Assembly (NCBI RefSeq): GCF_031179145.1
Contig: NZ_JAPSIB010000018.1
Span: 1 to 64,000 of the forward strand
Source of the DNA: Brevibacterium sp.
Lineage (GTDB): Bacteria > Actinomycetota > Actinomycetes > Actinomycetales > Brevibacteriaceae
Direction: 5' to 3'
DNA: 64,000 nt
Shown here: positions 50,322-58,979 of the stretch, in pieces
How positions within the stretch are numbered: position 1 is the first letter of the stretch
How the letters are laid out: each line of letters opens with the position of its first letter
Translations under genes and position numbers: made by a program
The notes under the pieces: model-generated
What the model was told of the DNA's origin: nothing
The model's database searches: none
The model's input: only the letters and a program-made list of their open reading frames with translations

Positions 50322-52891
50322 CGCGGAGACGGTCCGTGGGCAGCGATGAATGCGGCGATGTTCTGGTTGTCGAGTTCGTCCGGGTCAGTGAGCAGGTAGA
50401 GCTCCTCGCTGGTGAACTGCTTGGTAATCCGCTCTCCGGGCCGAATGACATCGAGAACCGTTCCGCCCGTATGCTGTCGTGAGATCGGGGTGTCGACGTC
50501 AAGTCCGGCGTTGCCTCGGTAGTAGATATTCCAGAATGTTGTCGCATCGACTTCTCGGCCCGTGGCGCAGAAGTCTCCCATTGTTGCGAAGTATGAGCTC
50601 CGCAGAAGCTCGGGATCATCCCCTTTCCTCACGCGTCCGACAAACTTGTCCGGCTTCTCCTCGACGTCGAAGACGATTCCGTATCGGTACAGTTCGAGCT
50701 GGATTCCTGCGACGGCATGGTCGGGGACGACGTTTCGGATCTCCACTCGGAGCGGTTCGGAGTCGGCGTGGGCTCCGATGAGATTGACGAGGACGTGCCC
50801 GGTGACAAGGAGGCTCTGGCCGAGGTTGTCGATGACAAGGACATCGTGCTCGAATCTGTGGGTGGGAGCCTGCCAGGCTTCCGCCTTTCCGGTCTTGGGA
50901 TCGAGTGATTCGATGAGCAAGTCGCCGAATGTCGTGGCAGCCTCGATATTGGCCGTCATGGCTGTGACGACGAACTCCCGAGCCCCATGCCATGACCCTT
51001 GCGGGACATTGAGCGCTTGGAAGGCTCGACCGGCCATCAGTCGGATCTCTCGATACTTCATCGCGATCGTGTCAGTCGCATGTCCTGACGGCGGGGTGAT
51101 AGGTGTCTGCACCGGAGTGAGGACGACCTTGACCTTCGACTGATCCGATGGCCGGACCTCGGGAGCCTCCAGTTGGGCTCGAGGTCGTCGAGTGGGAACG
51201 TTCGGCTTCTCGTACGACCACCACCATGTCGAATCGTCCGCCCCTGCGATCTCATCGCGATACGGAGCCGATTCGAAGATCAATCCACGAACGTCTCTGC
51301 CCATATGATCCTCGGTGCGATCGAGACCGTGGATGAACGAATTGACGAACCGGATCACCCACACAGGAACGAAGTCGATGTCGTGTGGATCGGCGTGAGC
51401 GGTGGCGAATGGTTTGTCCTGGAGAGACAGCACGAGTCGCGCGATGTACTCAAGTTCAGGGTGCTCTGTCAGCAATTCACCGAGAAATATGAGATCGGTG
51501 CCTTCGATCGCGGACTGCAGTGCCCGAATCTGCATTGGGTAGCTCTGAATGAGCTCGTGGGCTTCCGGCACCTCTTCGCGTGGCCCCGACCGCGGTTCCT
51601 CGGCAGCTCGCGACTGATACCACACCCGGTCCCTGAACTCATCGTCATTGAGCGGCAGTTCGAGTGCCCATCGGTAGTCAGTGTTGATGATGTCAGCGAT
51701 CGTCGACACGCGGGTAGTCGGATCGAGATCGAGGTGTTCTTCGAAGTTCAGCCGCTCCTCTGCAACCTTGTCGCAGTAGTCAGGGACCAGTTCCATGAGA
51801 AGAGCATTGAACGAGTGCAATGCCTCCTTGCTCACCTGATTCATCGACTCCCGATGAATGGTGCCGAGAACAGTCCGTCCGGGTGATGGAACGACTTCGC
51901 CTCGAGCGGCAGCTCGAACCTTCGCTCTGATCCGCCGCAAGTCGGCGACGATCTCCATGTTGCTGGTGAAGAATCGATACGAGGTTGGAAGGAACGACCG
52001 ATAGGTGATGGTGCGATTCAGGTGCCGTTCCAAAGCGGCGAATTCTGAAGGGCCGATCTCATCGTTGGTGAGCACATGTCCGATGACCTCGAGGTAGGCG
52101 GCAATGTAGGAGTGGACCAGAACGGGACGATTGTAGAAGAGCATCGCCAGGCCCAGAGCTGAACCGTTTCCGACTCCGATGAGACGCTTGACCGATTGGT
52201 CGAGGCGGACAGCCGTTTCCGGTGCGTCCAGTCGGGCAAGCTCTTCGACGAGGTCGACCGAGAGCTCTCGCATGAGATAGGCGGAGAGCATCTGAGCATG
52301 GTAGGAGGTCTTGAGCGGGTGCCCTGGGCGGATCCCGGCGAACGGCATCGTGCCGAACGTGCCGTTGCCGTCGAGACCGGTATTGCGCATGACGTAACCG
52401 ACATTGCGGAGATCCTTGGTGTCCGGCTGTTCACCACTGGCGAGAGCTTGTCGAACCGACCTGAATATCCTCAGGCTTTGATTGGACCGGAACCAGACCA
52501 GAGTATTGCTTGTGGCTCGCCCTTCATAGAGCCGCGGAATCTCCTCCTTGGTGATGCGCACCTCTTCAGCGGTGGCCACTCCGTCGAGAAGAGCTCCGGT
52601 CATGTCCCAGCTGGTGCCGATGATTCGACCGGTGCGGTTCTCATGCGAGGGTTCCTGCATGAATGCGAGGAAGGTGAGTGCGCCCTCGGGTGTGGTGATG
52701 GAATAGCGAGCTTCGCCATTTCCTCGAGCGTCGACTGCGAAGATCTCTCTCTCGATGCGCCACTTCTCTCGGATCATCTTTGCGATGAAGCTCCGTGAAG
52801 CGGAGAGTCGATTCGGCTGCATGGCGCCGAGGTTCCGGGGGTCCATCACGAAATGCGGATCGTCGAATGTCCCGACTTGGTTCTGTGCCAC
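50318..52891 (-). CDS. Uncharacterised 857-residue soluble protein, first gene of the M19/ABC operon
   Basis: I do not recognise the family. The protein has no signal peptide, no clear membrane helix, and no Walker, HTH or zinc motif. A conserved-looking glycine block NTGLDGNGTFGTMPFAG sits near residue 180, and Arg/Trp/Tyr-rich segments occur throughout. Residues 560-600 form a Pro/Arg-rich linker, followed by a beta-rich C-terminal domain (GHVLVNLIGAHADSEPLRVEIRN). It starts at a GTG with AAGGG upstream and ends ATGA-coupled to the M19-like gene, so the two proteins are likely made in equal amounts and work together. Its codon use has more A/T at third positions than the sugar-acid locus downstream. 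Confidence 0.75.
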   Translation of the reverse strand: MAQNQVGTFDDPHFVMDPRNLGAMQPNRLSASRSFIAKMIREKWRIEREIFAVDARGNGEARYSITTPEGALTFLAFMQEPSHENRTGRIIGTSWDMTGALLDGVATAEEVRITKEEIPRLYEGRATSNTLVWFRSNQSLRIFRSVRQALASGEQPDTKDLRNVGYVMRNTGLDGNGTFGTMPFAGIRPGHPLKTSYHAQMLSAYLMRELSVDLVEELARLDAPETAVRLDQSVKRLIGVGNGSALGLAMLFYNRPVLVHSYIAAYLEVIGHVLTNDEIGPSEFAALERHLNRTITYRSFLPTSYRFFTSNMEIVADLRRIRAKVRAAARGEVVPSPGRTVLGTIHRESMNQVSKEALHSFNALLMELVPDYCDKVAEERLNFEEHLDLDPTTRVSTIADIINTDYRWALELPLNDDEFRDRVWYQSRAAEEPRSGPREEVPEAHELIQSYPMQIRALQSAIEGTDLIFLGELLTEHPELEYIARLVLSLQDKPFATAHADPHDIDFVPVWVIRFVNSFIHGLDRTEDHMGRDVRGLIFESAPYRDEIAGADDSTWWWSYEKPNVPTRRPRAQLEAPEVRPSDQSKVKVVLTPVQTPITPPSGHATDTIAMKYREIRLMAGRAFQALNVPQGSWHGAREFVVTAMTANIEAATTFGDLLIESLDPKTGKAEAWQAPTHRFEHDVLVIDNLGQSLLVTGHVLVNLIGAHADSEPLRVEIRNVVPDHAVAGIQLELYRYGIVFDVEEKPDKFVGRVRKGDDPELLRSSYFATMGDFCATGREVDATTFWNIYYRGNAGLDVDTPISRQHTGGTVLDVIRPGERITKQFTSEELYLLTDPDELDNQNIAAFIAAHGPSPR

Positions 52892-52910
52892 TCTGCACTG
52901 CCCTTCAACC

Positions 52911-52956
52911 GTACGTCAATTTATATTTGACGCTCATCTAGTGTCTGTTGACGTAC
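52911..52956. promoter_or_regulatory. Operator-like inverted repeat GTACGTCAA ... TTGACGTAC upstream of the 857-aa/M19/ABC operon
   Basis: Perfect nine-base arms (52911-52919 and 52948-52956) flank an AT-rich centre that holds a further TTTGACG (52926-52932). The pair lies 20-65 bp upstream of the GTG at 52891, where a repressor or activator for the operon would bind. IclR-family regulation is plausible but unproven. Confidence 0.5.
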
Positions 52957-53109
52957 TTTTGAGATTAGCAAAGTCGACAATGCTCGAACAAGGGGAATTC
53001 AGATATTTCTTCAGCCGACTCGAAGGGGCTCAGAATCATTCGAGCCAGCACTCGCAACGACCATCAGCACCGGTCGCTTCGAATGGAGCCGTGAGCAGAC
53101 GCAGACGAA

Positions 53110-53143
53110 CTGAGGCCGCACCTGAGATCAGGTGCGGCCTCAG
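53110..53143 (-). terminator. Perfect 16-bp hairpin terminator downstream of the M20 amidohydrolase
   Basis: CTGAGGCCGCACCTGA and its exact complement are separated by two bases, 24 bp after the amidohydrolase stop. This is the strongest stem-loop in the window. A short T-rich TTCGTCT follows on the minus strand. Confidence 0.8.
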
Positions 53144-53167
53144 CAGAGGAACCCAGCGCGGGTCAGC

Positions 53168-54403
53168 TCACGCGCGGAACTCGACCTGGGTGGCTCCCTT
53201 GGGACGCGCAGCCTTGAGCTCCTGGTATTTCGCACGCAGCTCAGGGGTGGCGGCGATGTCGATGACCGTGGCGGCCATCGTCTTGGCTCCGTCGATGACG
53301 GCGGCGTCGGCGGCCGGGGTGATCGCTGCGGCGGTGAATGCAGGATTGTGGGCGGGAGCCGACTCACCGATGAACGTCATCATCGGGTGGATCGAGGGCA
53401 CCACTTGGGACACATTGCCCATGTCCGTGGAGCCGCCGCCCAGACCTGTCGAGGAATCAACGGTGCGACCGGTCAGGGGCAAGTTCGCATCCCACAGATC
53501 GGCGAGGGTCTCGTCGTGGTCGATCGGCGCATAGGCGTACTCCGTCGATTCCCATTCCCACCGGCAGCCGGTGGCGATCGCGGCTCCTTCGAAGCATTTG
53601 AGAACCCGCTGCTTCGTCTCCCGCCAGACGTCGAGGTCGAAGGCCCGGACTTCGACCTGGACCGTCGTGTGCTCGGGGATGATGTTCGTCGCCTGCCCGC
53701 CTTCGGAGATGAAGGCGTTGAGATTGACCTCCTTGGGCAGATGCTGGCGCAGCATCGCAATCGCATTCAGGGCCAGCACTGCGGCGTTGCTCGCATTGAT
53801 ACCCTGCTCCGGCATGCCGGCCGCATGCGCCGTCTTTCCTGTGTAGTCCACCTTGAACCGGTCGACCGCAGTCGCATTCATCGACCGGGCACCGTGACTG
53901 TCGGCCGTCATCTCCGGCGTCTCGGTCATCCCGTGGATCATCAGGGAGATGTCCGCATCCTCCCACGCACCCGCTTCGAGCATCGCCACCTTGCCGCCGC
54001 CGTGCTCCTCGGCGGGAGTGCCGAGCAGCTTCACGGTCAACCCCAGCTCATCGGCCACCTCGGCGAGCGCCAGGGCAGCGCCGACCCCAGCGGAGGCGAT
54101 GACGTTGTGACCACATCCGTGACCGATCCCGGGCAGGGCATCGTACTCCGCACAGATCGCGACGACGAAGTCGCCGCTGCCGCGAACGGCTTCGATCGCC
54201 GTCTCCACACCGTAGACCCCTGTCCTGGTGTCGAACCCGGCGGCCGACATGGTCTCTGCGATGAGCTTCGCCGATTCGAACTCCTCCCAGGACAGCTCCG
54301 GGTGCGCGTGAATCGTGTGGCTGAGGGTGAGCAGCAGTTCACGCAGGGAATCGACCTTGGCACTGGTGCGATTCTTCGCTTCGGCAATCGACGGCATCGT
54401 CAT
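53168..54403 (-). CDS. M20-family amidohydrolase (AbgB/hippurate-hydrolase-like)
   Basis: The 411-residue protein has the M20D layout. LSHTIHAHPELSWEEFESAKLI opens the protein. GIGHGCGHNVIASAGVGAA carries metal-binding His/Cys, and LLGTPAEEHGGGK carries the catalytic/metal Glu pair. A dimerisation domain follows with DYTGKTAHAAGMPEQGINA, then STDMGNVSQVVPSIHPM. These enzymes remove acyl or aroyl groups from amino acids; AbgB cleaves p-aminobenzoyl-glutamate. The ATG at 54403 has GAGGAG six bases upstream; the longer frame to 54577 has no such site. It is monocistronic, ending in a strong hairpin. Confidence 0.9.
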   Translation of the reverse strand: MTMPSIAEAKNRTSAKVDSLRELLLTLSHTIHAHPELSWEEFESAKLIAETMSAAGFDTRTGVYGVETAIEAVRGSGDFVVAICAEYDALPGIGHGCGHNVIASAGVGAALALAEVADELGLTVKLLGTPAEEHGGGKVAMLEAGAWEDADISLMIHGMTETPEMTADSHGARSMNATAVDRFKVDYTGKTAHAAGMPEQGINASNAAVLALNAIAMLRQHLPKEVNLNAFISEGGQATNIIPEHTTVQVEVRAFDLDVWRETKQRVLKCFEGAAIATGCRWEWESTEYAYAPIDHDETLADLWDANLPLTGRTVDSSTGLGGGSTDMGNVSQVVPSIHPMMTFIGESAPAHNPAFTAAAITPAADAAVIDGAKTMAATVIDIAATPELRAKYQELKAARPKGATQVEFRA

Positions 54404-54744
54404 ATCCACTCCTCGTTTCGACAGGGCTCTCAGCGTCAATACTGCGCGATTCGCGGTTCGTCCGCTGACAGAATCCGATATCTGAATCCTACGCACACGA
54501 CTGTTCGTCCGGTGCGTGCCCGGTGGTGGCTCGGCCATGATCAGAGCGCCGGAAACACTCATCGCGAACGAAGGCACGGACCGGTGGACCTATTCGAACA
54601 CCTGAAGCCGGTTCACCTGTTGTTCACATGAGAAAGTCCTTATAAACAGGCGATCGACGCCACAACTATGCCAAGCTCACATTCGAACACCGCGACAATC
54701 GGCCGTGGTCGGATTCCCGCCACTCGAACCGGAAGAGGACACCA
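54404..54744. promoter_or_regulatory. Divergent promoter region of the amidohydrolase and sugar-acid operons with direct repeats
   Basis: The 341 bp contain an 11-base direct repeat ATTCGAACACC at 54592-54602 and 54681-54691. A GTTCAC pair lies at 54611-54616 and 54622-54627 (11-base period). An AT-richer stretch sits around 54630-54655 (CCTTATAAACAGG). The spacing on one DNA face and the position 50-150 bp before glycerate kinase fit regulator sites. No coding sequence is evident. Confidence 0.4.
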
Positions 54745-55989
54745 ATGACGATGCTCGTCCCGCACCGAATTCTCATCGCCCCCAGTGGGTTCAAGGAGAG
54801 CCTGGACACCGTCGAAGTCGCCAGTGCCATCGCCGAGGGCATCCGCTGTGCCCTGCCCGCCGCGCACATCGACACCGTCCCCCTCGTCGACGGCGGCGAG
54901 GGCTCAGCCGCCGCACTGGCCCACGCCACCGGGGGCCGCATCGTCGACGCCTTCGTCACCGGACCCGTCGGCTCACTGGTGCCCAGCCACTTCGCCCTCC
55001 TCGGTGGGGCGGGCACAGGCACCGCCGTGGTCGAGATGGCCGCTGCAGCCGGACTCGCCCTCGTCCCCCGCGATCTCCGCGATCCCGGCGCCACGACGAC
55101 CTACGGCGTCGGCGAGCTCATCCGCGCGGCCCTCGACGCCGGCGCTCAGCGGATCCTCGTCGGCTGCGGTGACTCGGGCACCTGCGATGGAGGGCTCGGG
55201 GCGCTGCAGGCGCTCGGCGCCCATGCCCGCGACGAACTCGGCGCCGAAGTCGGCTTCGGCGGCAACGCACTGGCCGACGTCCGCACTCTCGACCTGTCCG
55301 GACTCGACCCCCGCCTCGATGAGGTCGACGTCTTCGTCGCCTGCAACCCCTACAACGTTCTCCTCGGCGAGAAAGGCGTGGCCCGAGTCTTCGGCCCGCA
55401 GAAGGGCGCCACCCCCGACCAGGTCGAACACCTCGCGCTCGGTCTCGAGAACTGGGCGGCCATCCTCGAGCGCTCCGGCGTTCAGGACGAGGGATACGAC
55501 TACGGACACGGCATCGGCACCGGCGCCTCGGGCGGACTGGGCGCCGGACTGGCCGGCGGCATCGGGGCCACCCTGCTGCCGCGCTTCGAGGTCATGCTCA
55601 GTCACGTCGACCTCGACGGGCTCATCGCCGCTGCCGACCTCGTCATCACCGCCGAGGGCGCCGTCGACTTCCAGACTCCCAAGGGCAAGATCCCCGCCGA
55701 GGTGGCCCGCCGTGCCAAACTCCACGGCAAGCCGGTCTTCGCGCTGGCCGGCAGCATCGGCGGCGGTGCCAGGGACGTCCACAACGTCGGCATCGACGCC
55801 TTCTCCTCGATCCTGTCCGTTCCGATGCCGCTGGAGGAGGCGATCTCCGCCGGGAGCGAACTCCTCGCCGCAGCGGCCGAACAGGCGATGCGCCTGATCA
55901 TGGTCGGCTGTTCGATCGGCTCACGGATGTCTTCGCCGTCGCCGCTCGTCCCCGGCCTTGTCGCACCTCGGCTCCTGGAACGCATATGA
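54745..55989 (+). CDS. Glycerate kinase (GlxK/GarK family)
   Basis: The 414-residue protein starts with HRILIAPSGFKESLDTVEVA and has VPLVDGGEGSA, VGCGDSGTCDGGLGALQALG and ACNPYNVLLGEKGVARVFGPQKGA, all glycerate kinase family 1 blocks. It phosphorylates D-glycerate (to 2-phosphoglycerate in this family) with ATP in the cytosol. The family domain ends near AAAEQAMRLI; about 30 extra residues (MVGCSIGSRM to LLERI) form a tail of unknown use. Its stop overlaps the start of the SLC13 permease (ATGA), so both are coupled. First gene of the sugar-acid locus. Confidence 0.93.
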   Translation: MTMLVPHRILIAPSGFKESLDTVEVASAIAEGIRCALPAAHIDTVPLVDGGEGSAAALAHATGGRIVDAFVTGPVGSLVPSHFALLGGAGTGTAVVEMAAAAGLALVPRDLRDPGATTTYGVGELIRAALDAGAQRILVGCGDSGTCDGGLGALQALGAHARDELGAEVGFGGNALADVRTLDLSGLDPRLDEVDVFVACNPYNVLLGEKGVARVFGPQKGATPDQVEHLALGLENWAAILERSGVQDEGYDYGHGIGTGASGGLGAGLAGGIGATLLPRFEVMLSHVDLDGLIAAADLVITAEGAVDFQTPKGKIPAEVARRAKLHGKPVFALAGSIGGGARDVHNVGIDAFSSILSVPMPLEEAISAGSELLAAAAEQAMRLIMVGCSIGSRMSSPSPLVPGLVAPRLLERI

Positions 55990-57512
55990 GCGGTCCCGCC
56001 TCCGCGCTGTGGTCGAGAATCGATGAGCTGAGGGCCGGATCGACCAGCGCTGCCCCGGTGACGATCGGTGCCCGGCGCCGCTTCCGGTGGGTCGTGTCCG
56101 CGATAGTCCCCCTCACCCTGACCGCGTCGGCAGGGGTTGCGGTGATGCTTCCCGAATCCCTCCCCTACGCCGCCCGCATCACCCTCTTCGGCTTCGCCCT
56201 CGCGACGATCCTGTGGTCGCTGACCTCGATGAACGCTGCCTACGTCGCACTCGCCGTGGTCGTGCTCGTTGTGCTCCTCGGCGGAGCCAGTCAGGAGCAC
56301 CTCTTCGACTCCCTCGCCTCCGACGTCATCTGGCTGATGATCGGTGCCTTCGTCCTCGGCGGAGCCCTGCGGACCTCGGGGCTGGCCGAGCGTCTCACCG
56401 CACTCGCTCTGCGCAGGTCCCGCACGGTCGGTGAGACGTTCTGGCTGGTCACAATTGTCCTCCTGCCGCTCTCCGTCTTCATTCCCTCGACCTCCGGCCG
56501 GGCCGCAGTGGTCCTGCCGCTGTTCCGGACCCTGTCCGACCTCTTCGCCGACCGCCGGATCACCCGGGCGCTGGCCCTGCTGATGCCGACGATCATCCTC
56601 GTCACGACGATCTCGACGCTCATCGGGGCGGCGTCCCACCTCATCGCCGTCGACCTCCTGCGCCAACTCACCGGCGACACCATCACCTTCGCCCACTGGG
56701 CTCTATGGGGCGTGCCCTTCGGACTCGCCGCAGCGCTCGCCTCCTGCTGGGTCGTCACCCGCATGTTCCTCGACCCGGAACTCCGGGCGCGGCGGCTGCC
56801 GGCCCCGGCCTCGAGCACGCGGGCACAGCAGGGCGGCCCGCAGACGCAGCACATCCAGCGACGGAATCGCCTCAGTCGCAGCGAACGCATCACCTCGACG
56901 GTGCTCATCGCCATGGTCGTGCTGTGGTTGAGCGAGCCCGTCCACGGCCTCGAGGTCGCCACCGTCACTCTTGTCGGGGCACTCGTGCTCACGATGCCGC
57001 GAATCGGGGTGATCTCCTGGAAACGGGGACTCGCCTCGGTGTCATGGAACCTCGTCGTCTTCGTCGGAGCGGCGCTGACCCTGGGCGGCGCGCTCATCGA
57101 ATCCGGGGCCGGGCAGTGGATCATCGACAGCCTGTTCTCCTTCGGCGGTCTCAGTGCGACGAGCCCGACCCTCGTCGTCGTCCTCTTCATCGCCCTGCTC
57201 ACCCTGACCTCGCATCTCTACCTCACCTCACACACCGTCCGCGCGATCGCGCTCGTGCCGCCGTTCCTCTACCTCGCCGCGAGCATGGACCTCAACCCCG
57301 TCGCTGTGCTGTTCATCGCCACGGTCGGGATGGACTTCTGCCTCACCCTGCCGGTGAGCTCGAAGGCGATCCTCGTGTTCCAGGAGACCGATGTCGACAC
57401 CTTCACGCCGAGCGATCTGATGCGGCTGAGCGCCGTGCTCATAGTCGTCCACGCCGTGCTCATGGTGGTCTTCTACTTCGGCTTCTGGCAATGGACCGGA
57501 CTCGCCCTATGA
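55986..57512 (+). CDS. SLC13/DASS-type anion permease
   Basis: The 508-residue protein has about 11-12 membrane helices. It has two divalent-anion:sodium-symporter-like halves with SDVIWLMIGAFVLGGALRTSGLAERLTAL in the first and SWNLVVFVGAALTLGGALIESG in the second. FIPSTSGRAAVVLPLF and LTLTSHLYLTSHTVRAIALVPP correspond to the SNT-like substrate/sodium loops (the second lacks the exact SNT). Likely substrates are dicarboxylates or glycerate-like anions; coupling to glycerate kinase suggests glycerate or a related acid. A basic cytosolic loop (about 260-305) separates the halves. Confidence 0.85.
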   Translation: MSGPASALWSRIDELRAGSTSAAPVTIGARRRFRWVVSAIVPLTLTASAGVAVMLPESLPYAARITLFGFALATILWSLTSMNAAYVALAVVVLVVLLGGASQEHLFDSLASDVIWLMIGAFVLGGALRTSGLAERLTALALRRSRTVGETFWLVTIVLLPLSVFIPSTSGRAAVVLPLFRTLSDLFADRRITRALALLMPTIILVTTISTLIGAASHLIAVDLLRQLTGDTITFAHWALWGVPFGLAAALASCWVVTRMFLDPELRARRLPAPASSTRAQQGGPQTQHIQRRNRLSRSERITSTVLIAMVVLWLSEPVHGLEVATVTLVGALVLTMPRIGVISWKRGLASVSWNLVVFVGAALTLGGALIESGAGQWIIDSLFSFGGLSATSPTLVVVLFIALLTLTSHLYLTSHTVRAIALVPPFLYLAASMDLNPVAVLFIATVGMDFCLTLPVSSKAILVFQETDVDTFTPSDLMRLSAVLIVVHAVLMVVFYFGFWQWTGLAL

Positions 57513-57571
57513 CCTCCCTGCCCGCCACTTCGCCTCTCGTCTCCTCGCCCCTTCACTCAAGGACTTAGCCG

Positions 57572-58861
57572 ATGACTCTGCGCCGCAAACTCTTCATCCT
57601 CTTCGGCTCGCTCGTGGCCATGACCTTCCTGGCTGCCGGGATCACCACGTGGGCGGTGATCAACTGGAAGACGACCGAGAACGACCTCCAGCGCCACTAC
57701 GAGCGCAGCCTCAAGCTGCAGAACGTCCGCGCTCTGACATTTCAAGCCGTGCTCGAGGTGCCCGAGGGGCTGACCGGCAACGATCCCGACGCCCGGCAGG
57801 ACTTCGAGGAGACGATCGCCCCTGCCGCCGACTCCCTGAAGACGTGGGCACAGCTCGTCGACACTCCCGAGGAACGCGAAGAGGTCGAGCAGGTGCAGTC
57901 GGCCTTCGACGCCCTCGTCGCGGATTCGCACTTGGCCTTCGACCACATCGAGGCCGGCAGCTTCGCCGAGGCGGATCGGCTCTTCGACGAACAGATCGAG
58001 GAGGCGAGCTCGGAGTCGTTCCAAGCCGTCACCGACCAGGCCGAAGCTACCGACGCGGAGCGCCGCGAAGTCATCCACGACGCGACGAAGCAGACCCGGC
58101 ACACCGCCGAGGTGATGCTCATCATCACCGCCATCAGCGCCTTCGGCATCGCTCTGCTCCTCGCGGCCTACCTCATCAGCGACGTCTTCACCCCGCTGCG
58201 GGACGTGCGACGGGCACTGGCGCAGGTGCGCAAGGGCGATCGCTCGGTGCGTCTCAACGAGGAGCGCCACGACGAGTTCGGGCAGGTCAACCAGGAGTTC
58301 AACCGACTCGTCAACACCCTCGCAGAGGCGGAGGACTCGACTGCGAGTCCGCTCGTGCATCCGGGCCGGTCCGCGCCGGCACTGACGGTCGAACGCGCTC
58401 ACGTGCGTCCGCTCGTCTACGAGGTGGTCAGCCGTCTCCATTCCGAACTCGCCGAGCGCTCAGCGGATCTCGACGTCACGTTCGACACCTCGGCGAGCCA
58501 CGTGCCCGTCGACTATCTCCCCGTCCAACAGGCGCTGAGCGCACTGATCGTCGACACGATGGAGAGAGCGGGCGGAACCGGCACTCACCTCGGCCTGAGG
58601 ATCAGCGACACGGGCGTCGACAATGATCCGCGACTGGTCATCGAGGTCGGCGGCACCCGGCCCGCCGACACTGCAGCATCGACCGTGCCCGCCTCGCCGT
58701 CATCCCCTCTGGACGACGGACAGGTGGCAACCGAGCCCCGGACGCGCAGCCTCGCCCTGGTCAGGGCAGTCGCCCAGCAGCACGGCGGCGCACTGGTCCT
58801 CGAGGACTTCGGCGCTCAGGGCACCTATGCCCGGATGGAACTGTCGCTGATCACGCGCTGA
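57572..58861 (+). CDS. HAMP-domain sensor with degenerate histidine-kinase-like C-terminus
   Basis: The 429-residue protein has a short cytosolic start, TM1 (8-30), an extracellular four-helix-bundle-like sensor (35-185), TM2 (about 188-208) and a HAMP segment (DVFTPLRDVRRALAQVRKGDRSVRL). The C-terminal part looks like a histidine-kinase ATPase remnant (LSALIVDTMERAG, then TRSLALVRAVAQQHGGALVLEDFGAQGTYARMEL). The phospho-acceptor H-box is absent, the N-box lacks its Asn, and the DxGxG box is not intact. Autophosphorylation is therefore unlikely. It sits between two permease genes and has no response regulator nearby. It may be a ligand sensor acting by protein contact. Confidence 0.75.
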   Translation: MTLRRKLFILFGSLVAMTFLAAGITTWAVINWKTTENDLQRHYERSLKLQNVRALTFQAVLEVPEGLTGNDPDARQDFEETIAPAADSLKTWAQLVDTPEEREEVEQVQSAFDALVADSHLAFDHIEAGSFAEADRLFDEQIEEASSESFQAVTDQAEATDAERREVIHDATKQTRHTAEVMLIITAISAFGIALLLAAYLISDVFTPLRDVRRALAQVRKGDRSVRLNEERHDEFGQVNQEFNRLVNTLAEAEDSTASPLVHPGRSAPALTVERAHVRPLVYEVVSRLHSELAERSADLDVTFDTSASHVPVDYLPVQQALSALIVDTMERAGGTGTHLGLRISDTGVDNDPRLVIEVGGTRPADTAASTVPASPSSPLDDGQVATEPRTRSLALVRAVAQQHGGALVLEDFGAQGTYARMELSLITR

Positions 58862-58896
58862 AGTCGAGTTGGTGTGAATCCCAGCCAAACCTTGCC

Positions 58897-58940
58897 AAGT
58901 TGAGCAGGAATGACACATACTTGCTCATACTGTTCAACTT
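58897..58940. promoter_or_regulatory. Inverted repeat AAGTTGAGCA ... TGTTCAACTT upstream of the GntP gene
   Basis: Ten-base arms match at nine positions, with a 24-base spacer, 40-80 bp before the GntP start. A further CTGCTCA (58941-58947) repeats the half-site core. It is a candidate operator for the DeoR-family regulator encoded at the end of the operon. Confidence 0.45.
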
Positions 58941-58979
58941 CTGCTCACTCAACCGACCCGCCTCACCGTGGAGGACACT

